Source: Tilletia caries (lineage: Eukaryota > Basidiomycota > Exobasidiomycetes > Tilletiales > Tilletiaceae). From it: a stretch of 64,000 nucleotides of DNA. The position numbers and the translations under genes were made by a program. This document shows, piece by piece, positions 44,974 to 57,658 of this stretch (position 1 is its first letter; each line of letters starts with the position of its first letter). The stretch lies in NCBI GenBank assembly GCA_032718865.1, contig JALUTQ010000003.1:2092001-2156000 (forward strand). Reading direction: 5' to 3'. A model generated the notes under the pieces. It worked only from the letters and a program-made list of their open reading frames with translations, was not told where the DNA came from and searched no databases.

Positions 44974-45123
44974 ACTTCTTGTTGGATATATGCATCATCC
45001 ATGACACTTGGGTTGAGACTGGTCTCACCTTTTAGTATAGTGGTAGAATGTTCACAACAGATTAAGAGTCTGACTAGCTCTGCTCCTTTCTTCCCTCTGC
45101 TCCTGTCCGTGGACTTTCTTCTG

Positions 45124-45158
<35 letters not shown>

Positions 45159-45368
45159 TCTCGTCTCTGCCATCCTCGACCTCGTCTTCATCGATTTCGA
45201 TTTTCGACCTTGTCCTCACGAATCGCTGGTTCTCCACGATTGCTGTCGGTTCTCCGCTTGCCGCTGGTTCTCCGCCGCCTGCCAACCTACCACTCTGTTT
45301 TTCGGTGCTGCTTCTGGTCCTCCTCGCACACCTCGACCTTCGATCTCCACCTTGTCGGTCCTCCCAAG
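44974..45368 (+). repeat. Possible diverged 5' LTR of the Copia element
   Basis: Starts TGTTGGATATATGCATCATC. Like the 3' LTR start it has an ATGCATC/GCATC palindromic core, then a GAGAC...GTCTC hairpin. It ends in a 24-base stretch (45345-45368) identical to 50506-50529. Between these points similarity to the 3' LTR is weak, so this is tentative. Confidence 0.3.
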
Positions 45369-45636
45369 ACGGATCCAAGGTTTTCTTCAAGCATCCAAGG
45401 CCCGAGCAAGACTTGCCTTTCGGCTTTCTCTCTTCGTTCTTGTGCCCTCGCTGGCCTCGACCTCCTCGACCGCGACTTCGAGAGCCTTTCTTCTGCTCTG
45501 CGTCGCCTTCGATCTCGTCCTGCGGTTTCTGCGTTATCGCTCCCGCCTCGTCCTCGACTCTCCAGTCTTCTCGACCTCCGATCCTCTTCTTTCTTCGGCC
45601 CTCGGTCTTCTTTCTTCTCTGCCTCTCTTCTTCGAC

Positions 45637-48600
45637 ATGGACGACACCAACTCCTCCGCCATCTCCGGCATTCCTTCCCTCGTCAGCCTCGAAAACTTCT
45701 TCGCCTGGCGAGAGGCAATCGAGCCCGTCTTCATCGGCATCCGCGCGTTCGACATTGTCCGCGGCGTCGAGACTCAGCCAACTCTGCCGCCCAACGCCAC
45801 CTCCACCGATGTGCGCCTGTCCGAGTCCTGGAAGGACAGGGACGCCAAGGCCATGTCCTACCTCCGCAAGACGGTCAGCGGGGCCCTCAAGGCCATGATT
45901 CGAGACCTCTCCTCGTCCGCCGACATGTGGTCCCTCCTCGCCAGTCTTCACGACTTGGGTTCCTCGGATCATCGGAGCGCCATCAACCGCAAGATGGTGA
46001 ACCTCTTTCTCGACGAGGGCGGAGACATGGTCCAGCACCTCAACTCCTACATGGAGCTGGTGGCTGAGGCGAGCGCGGCGGGTCTTCCTTGGGGCACGGA
46101 GGACAAAGACAAGTGCGACCGTTTCCTCGACACCCTTCCTTATTCGCTCAGGGTTGTCAGGACGGAGTGGCGGCAGCTTCCGAAGGACGAGCGGACCTTT
46201 TTGCAGCTCGTCCGGGTCTACAACGAGGAGAACGCTTCTCAGAAGCACACGGCGGAGCGCAGCGCCAACGCCATGGCAATGGCCGCTGCCAGCCAACATC
46301 TCCACATCGCCATCAAGGGCGTGGCAAACAAGGCCCGCTCCGGCAAGTCCTCTTCGGGTGGCGGCAAGAAGAAGTCTTCTTCTTCGCCTTCTTCTTCTCA
46401 GGCGACCTCCGGCAGCAGCAAGGGCAAGGGCAACAGCAACGGCAACAGCAAGCGTCTGCTCTGCTACGGCTGTGGTGCTCGCGACCACGAACGTCCTGAC
46501 TGTCCAGTCGCGAGCCACCTTCTTCCCGGCAATGGTCCGATCTGCTGGACATGCCACAAGCAAGGCCACGTCAAGTCCGAGTGTCCCAAGTCGACTTCGT
46601 CGTCCGGAAAGGCTGCCGCCGCCCTCGAGTCTTATCCAGACGCCGACGAGATGCTCGCAGCCATGTTTGAGCCCTCCGTTCTTGCCGCCTCCACGACGTC
46701 GACCTTGATTCCCTTCATGATCGACTCTGGTGCATCACAGCACATTGTCGACCGACCCGAGCTGCTCCTCAACTCTCGGAAAGCGGACAAGACCTTGACG
46801 TTCAAGACGGTTGGCTCCAAGCAGGCATCCGACCACATCGGCGATGTCACTGGACTTCTTCCCTCCGGCCGCCGCGTCACTTTCCTGGACGTTGTGCTTC
46901 TCCCCGGCGCCGGAGTCAACTTGCTTTCGGAGGAACTGCTGCGCGAGCGTGGCTGGATCAAAGTCATCGACGAGGATGACAACGCCCACCTCCAGCACAA
47001 GGACAACGCCTCTTGGCGCATGCCTTTGACCAAGCGTGGTCGAGCTCGATGGCTGCTGTTACACGTCGACCTTGCGGCCTCCACATCGTCTCCCTCAGCG
47101 ATGCTGGCACCAATGCAGCCCGCTCAGCGCGATCCCGCTCTCGAGGTTCACATTCGCCTCGGTCACTTGGGCTTCAGCACCATCAAGAAGCTCGTCCGTT
47201 CGGGTCATCTTCCTCCCATTCCTGGGCTGAACGATGCCACGCCTTGGTGCGATAGCTGCGAAGCTACCAAGGCTACCCGTCGACCGTTCAACGACGCGCC
47301 TCTCCACGCGAGTTCTCCGCTGGAGATCATCCTCACGGATGTTGGCGGTCCCTTGGTGACTTGTTTTTGGTGGTTTCCAGTACTACGCGACCTTCATTGA
47401 CGAGTACACGGACTACACCAAGGTCGACTTACTCCGCTCCAAGGCCGAGGTTTTTCGCTCGCCTTGTTGAGTTCGTCAAGGTAGCCGAACGGACTTTCGG
47501 CACCAAGGTGCAAGTCATTCGCACCGACGGCGGCGGCGAGTACGTCAACAAGCACATGTCCACCTGGACTGCTTCTAAGGGCATCCTCCACCACATCACA
47601 ACGCCCCACACCCCGGAACTCAACGGTGTGGCTGAGCGCAAGAATCGTACCCTCAAGGAGATGACCGCCGCCATGCTTCACAGTAGCGGCCTCCCGGTTC
47701 AGTGGTGGGGACATGCGATTTTTATTCGCTGCGGTGTTGCTCATGAAGGTAACCTTCGTCAAAGACGGTCGGACGGTTTGGGAGTGGGTACACAAGCGCA
47801 AACCCTCCCTTGGCAAGACTCGAGCATTCGGTTCTCCATGCTGGGTTCATATTCCCGCCGCTAACCGCACCAAGTCGGACCTCACCACTCCCAAGGCCTG
47901 GAAGGGACGTTTGGTCAGCTGGCCGACACAGCGCAGCGGCTGGGGGGTGCACAACGAGACCACGGGGAAGATTGTCTTCTCCCGCAACGTCTCTTTCGGC
48001 CCCAAGCTCTCGTCCAAAGTCACCGAGGTCTCCGAGCCTTCCAACATCGTCCAGCTGGACGTGGAGCCTGGTGATCCCGGCTTCCTCGAGTACGACGAGG
48101 AAGACATTTCCGACGATGACGCGGAGCCAGGTCCCGACGCCAATAATGTCGAACTTCTTCCTCTTGGCCGCAAACGCCCTGAGCCCGAGGGGGGGTGAAT
48201 CATGCGCCCGGCAACAGTCCTGCCGTGGCCGATCGACCTCAAGGCATTCGCCGGCTTCCTGCGCGCGCTGGCCGCGGTCAACGTTCGTCTGCTTTTTCGG
48301 GACACGTACGCAGCGTTCATGCAGGAGTCGGAAGGGTTTCTTTGCAAGATTGCCCTCGTCGACGACGACCCCACAAGCTACGGCGACGCCATGTCGAGTC
48401 CTGAACGTCAGCAGTGGGCCAAGGCTTTCGAAGCGGAGCTGGAGTCTCTGATCAAGAACGAGACGCTCGAGGAGGTGGTCCTCCCTCCCGGCGCCAAGGT
48501 CGTATCGACCAAGTGGGTCTGCAAGACTAAGAGGGACGCAGACGGCAACTACCTCAAGCACAAGGCTCGTCTTGTTGGTCGTGGCTTCACTCAGCGCTAC

Positions 48601-49935
48601 GGCATCGATTACGACGAGACATATGCGCCAGTCGGACGCATGACGAGCTTGAGGATCTTCTTTGTCGAAGCTGCGGTCCAGGGACTTATGGTCTGGCAGA
48701 TGGACGCCGAGACAGCCTTTCTCAACCCCAAAATGGATCGCGTCCTCTACATCAGCTTTCCGGAGGGGTGGAAGCAGCAAGATCCCAAGGCGACTGGGCT
48801 TCTTGTCCGCAAGGGACTCTACGGCTTCAAGCAGTCAGCTCGCCTCTGGTGGCTCGATGTCGTTTCCAAACTACTCGACCTCGGGTTTGTTCACAGCGAC
48901 GCCGATTGGGGCATTTTTCGTTCGCGTCGAACCCAACGGCAACCGCACGATCGTTTTTCGTCTACGTCGACGACTTCCTGATCGCTGCGAAGACTCAGGC
49001 CCTCATCGACTCCGTTCGCGAAGGCCTCAAGGCCTCCTACAGAATGACCGACATTGGTCTCGTCAGCTCGGTACTTGGAATCAAGGTCCAGCAGCTCGAC
49101 AACGGCTTCGCCCTCAGCCAAGGTCATTACATCGACACAGTCCTGGAGCGTTTCAACATGACCAACTGTCGCCCGGAGTCCTCTCCTATGGCGGTCGGAA
49201 CTAAGCTCGTCCCAGAGGGAGTGCCTTTGACGGACGCCCAGCTTTTTCCAAGCCCTGATCGGTTGCTTGATGTGGATCGCCCTCTCCACCAGGCCTGACA
49301 TCAGCTTTGTCGTCAGCGCGCTCTCCCGTTTCAATGGCTGCCCGACTCAGGCTTATTACCAAGCTGCCCTTCGCGTCCTCCGCTACCTCAAGGCAACGCG
49401 AGACTTGGCACTGGTCCTCGCTCCCGTCAAGATCGACGGACAGCCCGAGCTTACTGGCTACTCCGACGCCGACTGGGCCGGAAACGTCGAAGACCGCCGC
49501 TCTCAGTCTGGGTACGTCTTCAAGCTGTACGGCGCAACCGTCAGCTGGGGTTCCCTTCGCCAGCAATGCGTTTCTCTGTCCTCAGTTGAGTCAGAGTACG
49601 TCGCCCTCACCGAGGCCGTCAAGGACGCCATCTGGCTTCGTACAGCCGTTCTCGCGTACGACCAGACCGCTCCTCAGGCTGTCGGCATTGTCCTGAAGGG
49701 CGACAACCAGGGTTCCATCGCCCTCGCACAGAACCCTGGATGGCATCGACGCACCAAGCACATCGACCTTCGCTACCACTTTGTCCGCTGGCAAGTTGAA
49801 GAAGGTGCGATCAAGCTTGAATACGTTGGTACTTCGGATCAAGTGGCCGACATCTTCACCAAGGCCACTCCGACTCCCGTCCTCGTCAAGCATCGGAGCA
49901 GTCTTGGTCTGCTCGACCCCGCCAACGTCGTCTGA
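45637..49935 (+). pseudogene. Ty1/Copia gag-pol polyprotein, frameshifted
   Basis: Complete Copia order with eight indels. Gag: starts MDDTNSSAISGIPSLVSL, a UBN2/Retrotran_gag-like helical domain, then zinc knuckles CYGCGARDHERPDC and CWTCHKQGHVKSEC. Protease: FMIDSGASQHIVD. Integrase: pre-integrase LEVHIRLGHLGFSTIKKL with C-x2-C, then a DDE core with FIDEYTDYTK and HTPELNGVAERKNR. Reverse transcriptase: WVCKTKRDADGNYLKHKARL, QMDAETAFLN and FVYVDDFLIA. RNase H: GYSDADWAGN and SVESEYVALTEA. The frame breaks at the T5 runs 47364, 47451, 47719, 48293, 48914, 48954 and 49243 and at the G7 run near 48,190. No nonsense substitution was noticed. Element identity is certain; functional status depends on whether the lesions are real. 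Confidence 0.92.
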
Positions 49936-49965
49936 CGGTCATCACTCGACTTCAGCAACCACGCT

Positions 49966-49980
49966 GCGGTTGAGAGGGAG
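49966..49980 (+). other. Polypurine tract of the Copia element
   Basis: GGTTGAGAGGGAG immediately precedes the TGTTG that opens the 3' LTR, the expected plus-strand primer position. Confidence 0.65.
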
Positions 49981-50529
49981 TGTTGAAGATTGCATCTTCA
50001 TAGCAACCTCCACGTGGTTGTGACCTTTCCACAGTCTTTCCTATATAGATGAGACCCTTAGTCTCATTTGTGACTCCACTTCCAGTCTCATCGATTCCTG
50101 CGTTTGTGACACGAAATCGTTGCGCAACGATGTGGCACACATTGTTCATTGCGCAATGGCTGTCCTCCCCCTGTACCCACAAAGCTATATAAGCAGGCAC
50201 TTTCCACCACCACCACTGTTTCCCCCGCTCCTATTGAAATTCACCACACACGTTCCTGCTTCCACTCTCCCTCGTCACCTCCTCACCTTTGACCTCGTCC
50301 TCCTCATCTTTTACCTTCTCGCCCTCATCCTTGACTTCCCCGTCAAAGGTTGCATCCTTTCCGTATCTTCAGGCATAGGCTAGAGTTCTGGCAGCACGTC
50401 ACTTCGCCCTCATTGCGAGGGGGTACTACGTAGCTGACCGTCCGACACCGAACCTGAGATACTGGGATTGCTCCTGCGACTCGTCAAGCGACGTCGGCCT
50501 CTCTCCTCCACCTTGTCGGTCCTCCCAAG
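49981..50529 (+). repeat. 3' LTR of the Copia element
   Basis: Starts TGTTGAAGATTGCATCTTCA directly after the polypurine tract. Contains a CTATATAGATGAGACC TATA-like segment near 50,041 and the palindrome CGTTGCGCAACG. The right end is set by the 24-base stretch shared with 45345-45368 and is uncertain. Confidence 0.5.
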
Positions 50530-52989
50530 GTGAGTAGTCGAGCACTGAGCACCTAGTATTTACAACAGGAACACATGAAAAGCTTGGTCATAAAAGAGAT
50601 TACATACACGGGCCGAAGAAAGAGATGTACTAGGCCAGTTCACGCGTAAGCCTTTTCGTCGCTTCGCTTTGCTTTGCCTCGCATTTCAAGGTCATTTCAC
50701 TGGTTTATGACACGTTTTAAGAATCAAATCCCCTGTACCTTATAGTTATTCTGAGGTTTTCACCTCATTTCGTGCTGTGATACCATGTCTCAGATTTGAC
50801 TTTCTCATTTCGCAGTAGCAGCAGTGAACCGGCGGCTTGGACTGCACAAAGTTTGCCGTTACAGGTGGCCCGTGCTCCCTCTCCCTGACGGGTGACGCGG
50901 TGACGAATGACGAACGACGCCCGACGATGCTATAGCTGCTTTCCACACCCTAAAAACTGCCAACGTTACAGAACCAAGCGTACATTAGTTCTTATGTGGC
51001 TTAGTTGGGTTGGACGCTTCCTTGCTTTTCTGCAGACAGACAAATGTCCGGGGTTCAAATCCCGGTGCAATCAAAAATGATTGCGAATAAATGGCATTGC
51101 ATGGGAATTGGTGGCTTAACCATAGGTGGTCACCATGAACCATGAGGGTTGGGGAGAATTGGGGGAGCCCTTTGGGCGTTCTTTTATTGGCCCGAAGGGC
51201 TCACTTCCAATTCGCGGGCGATTTTTGAACCAATACTCGATGGGGAGCAAACGTTATTGTTATCTCAAATCCATATGTTGCTCCTGCTTTGTGCGGCTGC
51301 TCTGCAGTGACTACAGCGGTGGTCCGTGCGGCTGAATCGGGGTGACAAATTTTGAAAGGCTCCGGAGAGCTCACCAGCAGTCACCTCCGTTACTCCGTAT
51401 CCACCACCAGTCACCACCGCAACTCCCACCCACCGGCCGCCGCCACCCGCAGTCACCACCAGCAGTCCTGCAGTCACGACCAGCAACCACCATTCCGCCA
51501 TAGCTCTTTCTCTCTTGCGCCTCGGCCCTCGACTCCGACGACAACACTTGGTGCGTCTCTCTCACAGTCCCACGCACCTGTCCTGTGCCCATCTGCTGAC
51601 TTCTCACCATTTTAACAACAACAGTCACATCGAGTACCGACTATGTAGCGCGCTTTCTCTCTCTCCGCCGCACCTCTCTCTGCAGTCACCTCTACCGAGC
51701 CCTCAGTCCCCTACCGGCTACTTCAACGTCCTCTCCAGCATATCCAACTTCAAGACCATCGAGAGCACCCTCCGTGGTGAGTACGTCGCTTGCACCGAGA
51801 TACCAGCACCCAAACTGACACAGCTCTCTATCTCTCTCTGTATATTGCTGGGCATAGGATGGACGGTTCGTCAACGCCTTTCTTCGACACCGATCGCTCT
51901 CGACGACTTTCACCTCCCCCCGCCACCTCCGAGCAGATCCGAAAAACAGCCTCACCCACATCTGTAGCAGCCCCGTGTCACGCCTCGGCTCCAGCCGCCG
52001 CTTCCGCCGCTGACTGCTCTCCGGCACCCAACTACGCAAGCGAACCATTCCGCATCTTACCCACCCCACCCCAGCTACAGCAACAACAGGATCCTGAGTT
52101 GCGTTTCCACGACCCTCACTTTCGTCGGGCGACACGAAGAACACAACACGCTTCTCACGAGCGACAGCAAGCACCGCAGCAGCTTCGTGTTTCGCCTCAG
52201 CTCCAGGCACCGCTCCCGCCGCTGCCTTCACTCCAGCACCCAGCTACGCAAGCCAACCATTCTCCGTCCCACTCACACCAACCGCTTCACCCTGGACAGC
52301 AATAGCTGATGCAGCCTCCAGTTGCTCGCAGTCATACCCAATCGACACAACGACACATCCATGCACCCACCTCAACCAGCATCTCGACTCCCACCAGCGC
52401 AGAAGAGTACCTCGCAGCCGTAGCGCGTGCCGCTGCTCACGGATCTTTGCTGCGCTCACGACTCCTCGCCGGAAACCCTTTCGCCTCCCTGCCCACCCTT
52501 CCAGCGTACAGAGACACGTGCCAGTGGAGACACCCCGGCCTCAACATCAGTCTCAGCATCGATACTCGACTTGGAGTATACCTCATGAGTCTCCATCCTA
52601 CCTGAGCCACCTCAACGCCGTCGACACTCTCCTCGGTGCATCTATGCGCAGATCATCTTCAACAACTCCGCGTCCACGGCGCGTGTGGAAATGAGCTGCG
52701 AGTCTCTGGCACTGGAGCGGTAGCCACAACAAAGAAGACTCCTGTAGCTATATCCTCATCCACAGACGGCACAGTCCACAGATCGCATAGTCGCGTTTGG
52801 AAGACCCGTGTGTCGGCGTGCCGGACTTATGTTATCATATATTGCTAATTTGGCTTTCTCATTTCGGTGCAATGTTGAGACTCTGCGAACTGCGGACCAC
52901 CTTACGTCCGCCCACCCGCCCTCATCGTCGCTCCTTCCTCCGGCCGTCCTCCTCTTCGGAAATCCTACCACCAAAGTCCAGCTGCCATC
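50530..52989. other. Region upstream of the Helitron, with a possible degraded ORF
   Basis: No intact gene. From 51,860 to about 52,850 an open frame changes phase repeatedly (Ser/Pro/Gln-rich peptides, then EEYLAAVARAAAHGSLLRSR), and a tandemly duplicated segment recurs (CAACTACGCAAGCGAACC at about 52,029 against CAGCTACGCAAGCCAACC at about 52,239). It may be a degraded Helitron-borne gene or its 5' region. Confidence 0.35.
50990..51073 (+). ncRNA. tRNA-like / SINE-head relic with A and B boxes
   Basis: A box TGGCTTAGTTGG (50997-51008) and B box GGTTCAAATCC (51052-51062) are spaced as in a tRNA gene, with a near-complete T stem-loop (one mismatch). The 7-base segments that should form the acceptor stem do not pair, so a functional tRNA is unlikely; a tRNA pseudogene or SINE head fits better. 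Confidence 0.45.
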
Positions 52990-55900
52990 ATGAGCTTCCA
53001 GTCCGATAATGACCTCATCCACTCAGTGGTAGAGGACATGGAAGCGTTCTATTCCGCAGAACATCCGTCAACACCTTCGCAGCTTCCCTCACCACCGCAT
53101 ATAATACCTTCACAAGCACGTCTTCCAAGTACCCATCTCATCAACATTGCCCCCGTCCCTCAACCTGATCCAGCACCCGTTCTCGCGTCAGGTCCGCCAC
53201 CTCCTCCAGCACCACAAGGTCTACCACCTCCATCACCTCCACCCCCACCACCTCCGCCCTCTCCACCTCCTCCCGACCTGGGAAACGATGAGCCGTTATC
53301 ATGGTGGTCGAGGTTCTCAAGAACAGCACAACGCCTGTTACGCAAAGACCCCGACCCTCTGCGATCTACATGGCGGCACGAGCCCTGTAACTTCTGCGGG
53401 ACCCTGCTGCTCGACTCCGAGCCGATGTCTTTCTGCTGCCAGTTCGGACAGAACGCCCTCGACCCCCTTCCTAACCTTCCCCCGTTCCTTCAATCGATCG
53501 AGCACCACAACAGCGCGGGACGAGCGTCACTCCTTCTCAATCAGGCCACCCACTTCGCCGTGCAGGGCTACACTCACAGAAGGATCAACTTCGACACTGG
53601 GTTAATTTACCATCGCCTACTGCCAGTCGACGAAGACCAGTCTCCGCTCAACATGTTCTGTATCAGCGAGAGCCAACCGGACTTCAAGGCACACAAAATA
53701 TGCCGGAGGACTGGATTCCGTCTTTTCGAAGAGAACTTCGGCTCCACAATCCCCTGAGTCAAGGCTTTCTTCAGCTCGCCGACGTACACCCAGACGTCCC
53801 TTCGGCGACCTTGGAGCTCCGACAAGAAGGACCAGCAAACGAGGTAGCTGCTATCATGCACTACGGAGCACCTTCCAGACGCGACCCACGCTCCATCTAT
53901 GTCCACCGACGGACCGACGACGGCCCTGTCCGAATCACAGCAACGAATCCCTTCTACGATGCCCTCGCGTTTCCCGTGCTCTTTCCTCGCGGAGAAACGT
54001 TCGTCGACCACCACCGGTGGACCATCCGCAAGATCGCCCGGTTCTTCCTTTTTGTCTGAACCTCGGTTCCGCAACTTTTGGCGCGTCGCAAACCTTTGGA
54101 TGCTCGATGTGATGTGTCGGATTGAGGAGGATCGGTTGGCATTTGTCGCAGATGGAATCGGAGCACACACACGGCGAAACGAGCTTCCCTCCCATGCGAT
54201 TGCGGAGATGGATCCGAAACGAAGACAACAATCCCGATCGCCGCGTCAACGCCGCACTGCCGGCTTCCTTCGTCGGGTCGCGTGCGTACAGAGCCGAGCA
54301 CGTCGCCGACGCTCTTGCGCTGTCCACCCGCTTCGGTCCTCCTCAGGGGATGATCACCGTGACCACAAATCCGGAATGGTCGGAGCTGAAGGAAGTGCTG
54401 AACTCCCGCGCAGGACAGGCGGCCACTGCGGTTCCTCAGATCACCGCCCGCGTCTTTTCCCAACGGCTCTCCAAGTTCATGGCGAAGCTGAAGACAATCT
54501 TCGCACCACTCCTCTACATCATCAAGGTCATCGAGTTTCAGAAGCGCGGGCTCCCACATGCCCACATCGTCTTTGCAGTGAGTGCAACTTCCCCTTCCGC
54601 AGTCCCGAGCCCGTCCCCGTCCAATTGAGCTCACCCATATTGCTTTTCGCCGTCGTCTCAGGCCGATCCAAAGCTCCCTGTCACCGCGATTGACTCCGTC
54701 GTCAGCGGGGAGATTCCGCCGGAGACCGAGCCACGCCTGCGGGCAGTTGGTGCTGAAATTCATGGTGCATCCGGATGATCACGTTTTTCCGTGCGGACGG
54801 CAGTGTCAATGAACGGTCCAGATGTCAACGTGACGGGCGCTGTGTGTTTGGTTTCCCGCAGCCGATCACCGCCACCACTCACGTCAACCCAGACACGCAC
54901 AGAGTCATATACCGTCGCCGCACAGAGGCCGATCGCATGATCGCAACATACTCTCCCGCCCTCCTCTTACTTTGGAATGGGCACTGTCACGTGGACATCG
55001 CCATGTCTGCACACACTTTCGTCTATATGTTTAAGTACATTTCGAAGGGGCCCGATTACGCCCAATATAGAATCGCACCAAATAGGAACAATGAGGCATC
55101 CCCAGAGGAACTCGCTGCCGCTGCCGCGAACGACTATATCTACGCACGATACCTTTCTGCGTCCGAGGCCGTCTGGCGGATCTTCGGCTTCGATCTCACA
55201 TCCAAGACTCCGACTGTGATCCGCCTGGCCGTGCACGAGCCGAATCAAAACCGTGCCCAGTTCCGTGGCAGCAGTAATCCAGGTTCATCAGCGAGCTCTC
55301 TGGTGCGCTACTTTCTCCGGCCGCAGGCCTTCGACGACATGCGATACGTAGCATACTACGAGACCGTCACTTCTCGCGCTGCCACGGCTTTCGGAGATCG
55401 AGCACCCCGAGCAACTGCACCCTCTAGAGCATCTGGAGAGAACCGAGCGTGCGTCCAACTTCCCGCCGCGTGTCGTCCACCGACGCCTCCACGGAAAGGC
55501 CGCAGCCCGCATCAAGACCGTTCGCCCGTCGGCCGGAGACGCCTTCTTCATGCGTCTGATCCTACTCCATCGGCCGATAGCCAACTGGATGGACTTTCGA
55601 CGCACTGCAGACGGTCAGATGCATGCTTCCATCCGAGACGCCGCTGCGCACGAAGGACTCATTGAGGGCGAGAACGAGGCACACCAGGTGATGGTGGAGG
55701 CCACGCAAAACCACTCGGCCCCAAGCGACCTCCGGTTCCTTCTCGCTCTCCTCATCTTCGAAGGCGCGCCTTCTCCAATTACACTGTGGCTACACCACAA
55801 GGAGGCTCTGGCGCGGGACTACCTCCCTCTCGCGTTCGCCAGCCCTCGCCACGGCGCCTTCAGCCTCGCGACGTCTCTCTGAGCAGGCTGCGCTGGACGA

Positions 55901-57502
55901 CATCGACCGGAGTCTTGCCACGTTCGGCCTATCCAACATCGACATAGGCCTCCCTGTCGCGAGCTCCAGGCCAGACCCTCATTGAGGAGGAGCTCAACTA
56001 TTTCGCTCCCCATCGGCATCGCCTCCGTCAAGACGCAGCACAGAGCCGAGCGCTGTTCACGCAGCAGCAGCATGCGATTCGCGCCGCAATCCTCGACGAC
56101 ATACTCGCCGAGGGAGGATCGCGGCTTCACCTCATCCAGGGACGCGCAGGTCGGGGCAAAACCTTCCTGGTCAAAGCCATCATCGACGAGCTTCGCGGGA
56201 ACGGGCACGTCGTCGCGACCTGCGGGGCAACCGGACTGTCCGCCTCTGCGTTCACGCGCGGCACGACTGTTCATAAACGATTTGCTATTCCCGTGATTGA
56301 AGATAACGATGACCCCGCCACTCCTCCGCCGCGATCCCAGCTCTCCCTCACCTCCGACAGGGCCACATACCTGAGGCAGTCCTCCGCGCTGCTGATCGAC
56401 GAGATCTGGGCTCTCCCTCGCCCTGTGATCGAGGCGGTCGACGCGTTCCTGCGAGCACTGATGGAGTCTGACGCACCATTCGGGGGCAAGTGTGTCATTG
56501 CAGTCGGGGACCCCAGACAAACTGCTCCAATCACGAAAGAAAACACCAGACAGGCTACGATAGATGCTTCCTTTCTCTCCACACAGCTGTTCCCTCGATT
56601 CCAGCTGCACGAACTGCACGCCTCCCAACGCCAGGCCCACGACTTGCAGTTTGGCGAGTGGGTCGACAACATCGGCGACGACTCCAGCTCGGCCGACGTC
56701 GACCTCTCCCTGATGTTTGCCTCTGTTTCAACACCACAGGCAGCCCTCGACTTTCTCTTCCCGCCCGCTGTCCTCAACAACCCACAAGAGGCTGTCCAGC
56801 GCTGCTTTCTCACCCCGTTGAACGTCACGGTCGACGACTTCAACACTCTCGCGGTCGACAGCCTCCCAGGCCAGGCCCGTACGTACACACGCATCCTCTA
56901 GACGTGTCATCTCTCCCTCGCTGACTCTTAAGCTTCCTTCTACAGAGCACAAGACAGCGCGCGACTCCATCAAAGATGCGGACGAGCATCCCAACGCTGC
57001 CGCCGACATCGAAGCGACGCTCCAGATCCTATCTACAGTCACCCATCCCGGGATCCCGGACCATACATTGCGCCTCAAGGTCGGACAAATCTGCAGCCTC
57101 TTACGCAACATCAACGTGCAGAAAGGCCTGGTGAAGCATGCGAGGGTGACCGTTACCCACATCGATCCCCACAGCATCGGAGTCCGGCTCATTCTGACCG
57201 GCCGGTCTTTCACGCTTCCTCGAATCAACTTCGAGTTCACGCCGATCGGATCTCCATTCAAACTTAACAGAAAACAGTTTCCGCTCCGCGCGGCATATGC
57301 ATGTACTTTCCACAGCTGTCAAGGACTCACACTGACCAGATCAGTTATCGATTGTACCGTTCCGATCTTCACTCACGGACAAAGATACGCTGCTCTCTCC
57401 CGAACTCGGAGCCGACACGACGTCCGTATCTTCACCCCAGACGATGTCTCCCCCATTGTAAATAACATTGTGTACCGAGAATTCATTACGCTGACGTTCT
57501 GA
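52990..57502 (+). pseudogene. Helitron Rep-helicase, frameshifted, with two introns
   Basis: Rolling-circle transposase of the Helitron type. Region order: Pro-rich N-terminus with a Cys cluster (CNFCG then FCCQFG), helitron-like N domain (PEDWIPSFRRELRLHNPLSQ, NPFYDALAFPVLFPRGE), HUH Rep motif 2 (FQKRGLPHAHIVFA), Rep motif 3 (YMFKYISKG), then a Pif1-family helicase: Walker A GRAGRGKTF, LLIDEIWALPR Walker B, GDPRQTAPI, and the C-terminal AYACTFHSCQGLT. Introns 54578-54661 and 56879-56945 have consensus borders. Breaks include an A run near 53,690, T5 runs at 54049 and 54784, G3 near 54,740, T3 near 55,390 and a C doublet near 55,970; most need removal of one homopolymer base. Termini not defined. 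Confidence 0.85.
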
Positions 57503-57658
57503 CCGTCCCGACACTGAAACAGCGTGAAGTAACAGTCAAAAGCGGGGCCATGATCTACAACTGATAAGAATGAATCAGCGTGTTCGCCCCACCCGCAACG
57601 CTCTCCCCTCACTTCGTACATCGTGCTTGCGCCTGTGCCCGCCGTCGAGTATTGATCA

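Noticed and set aside
45028..45072. tRNA 5'-half-like sequence (TAGTATAGTGGTAGAATG) in the Copia leader
   Set aside because: The A-box-like part is good and an anticodon-like stem follows, but there is no T arm or B box. Too short to call.
45052..46569. A 505-codon minus-strand open frame
   Set aside because: Antisense shadow of Copia gag; no motifs of its own, whereas the plus strand shows knuckles and protease.
26436..50125. Palindrome TCGTTGCGCAAC found near 26,440, 44,955 and 50,117
   Set aside because: A 12-13-base palindromic match in unrelated contexts; insufficient to call a regulatory or attachment site.
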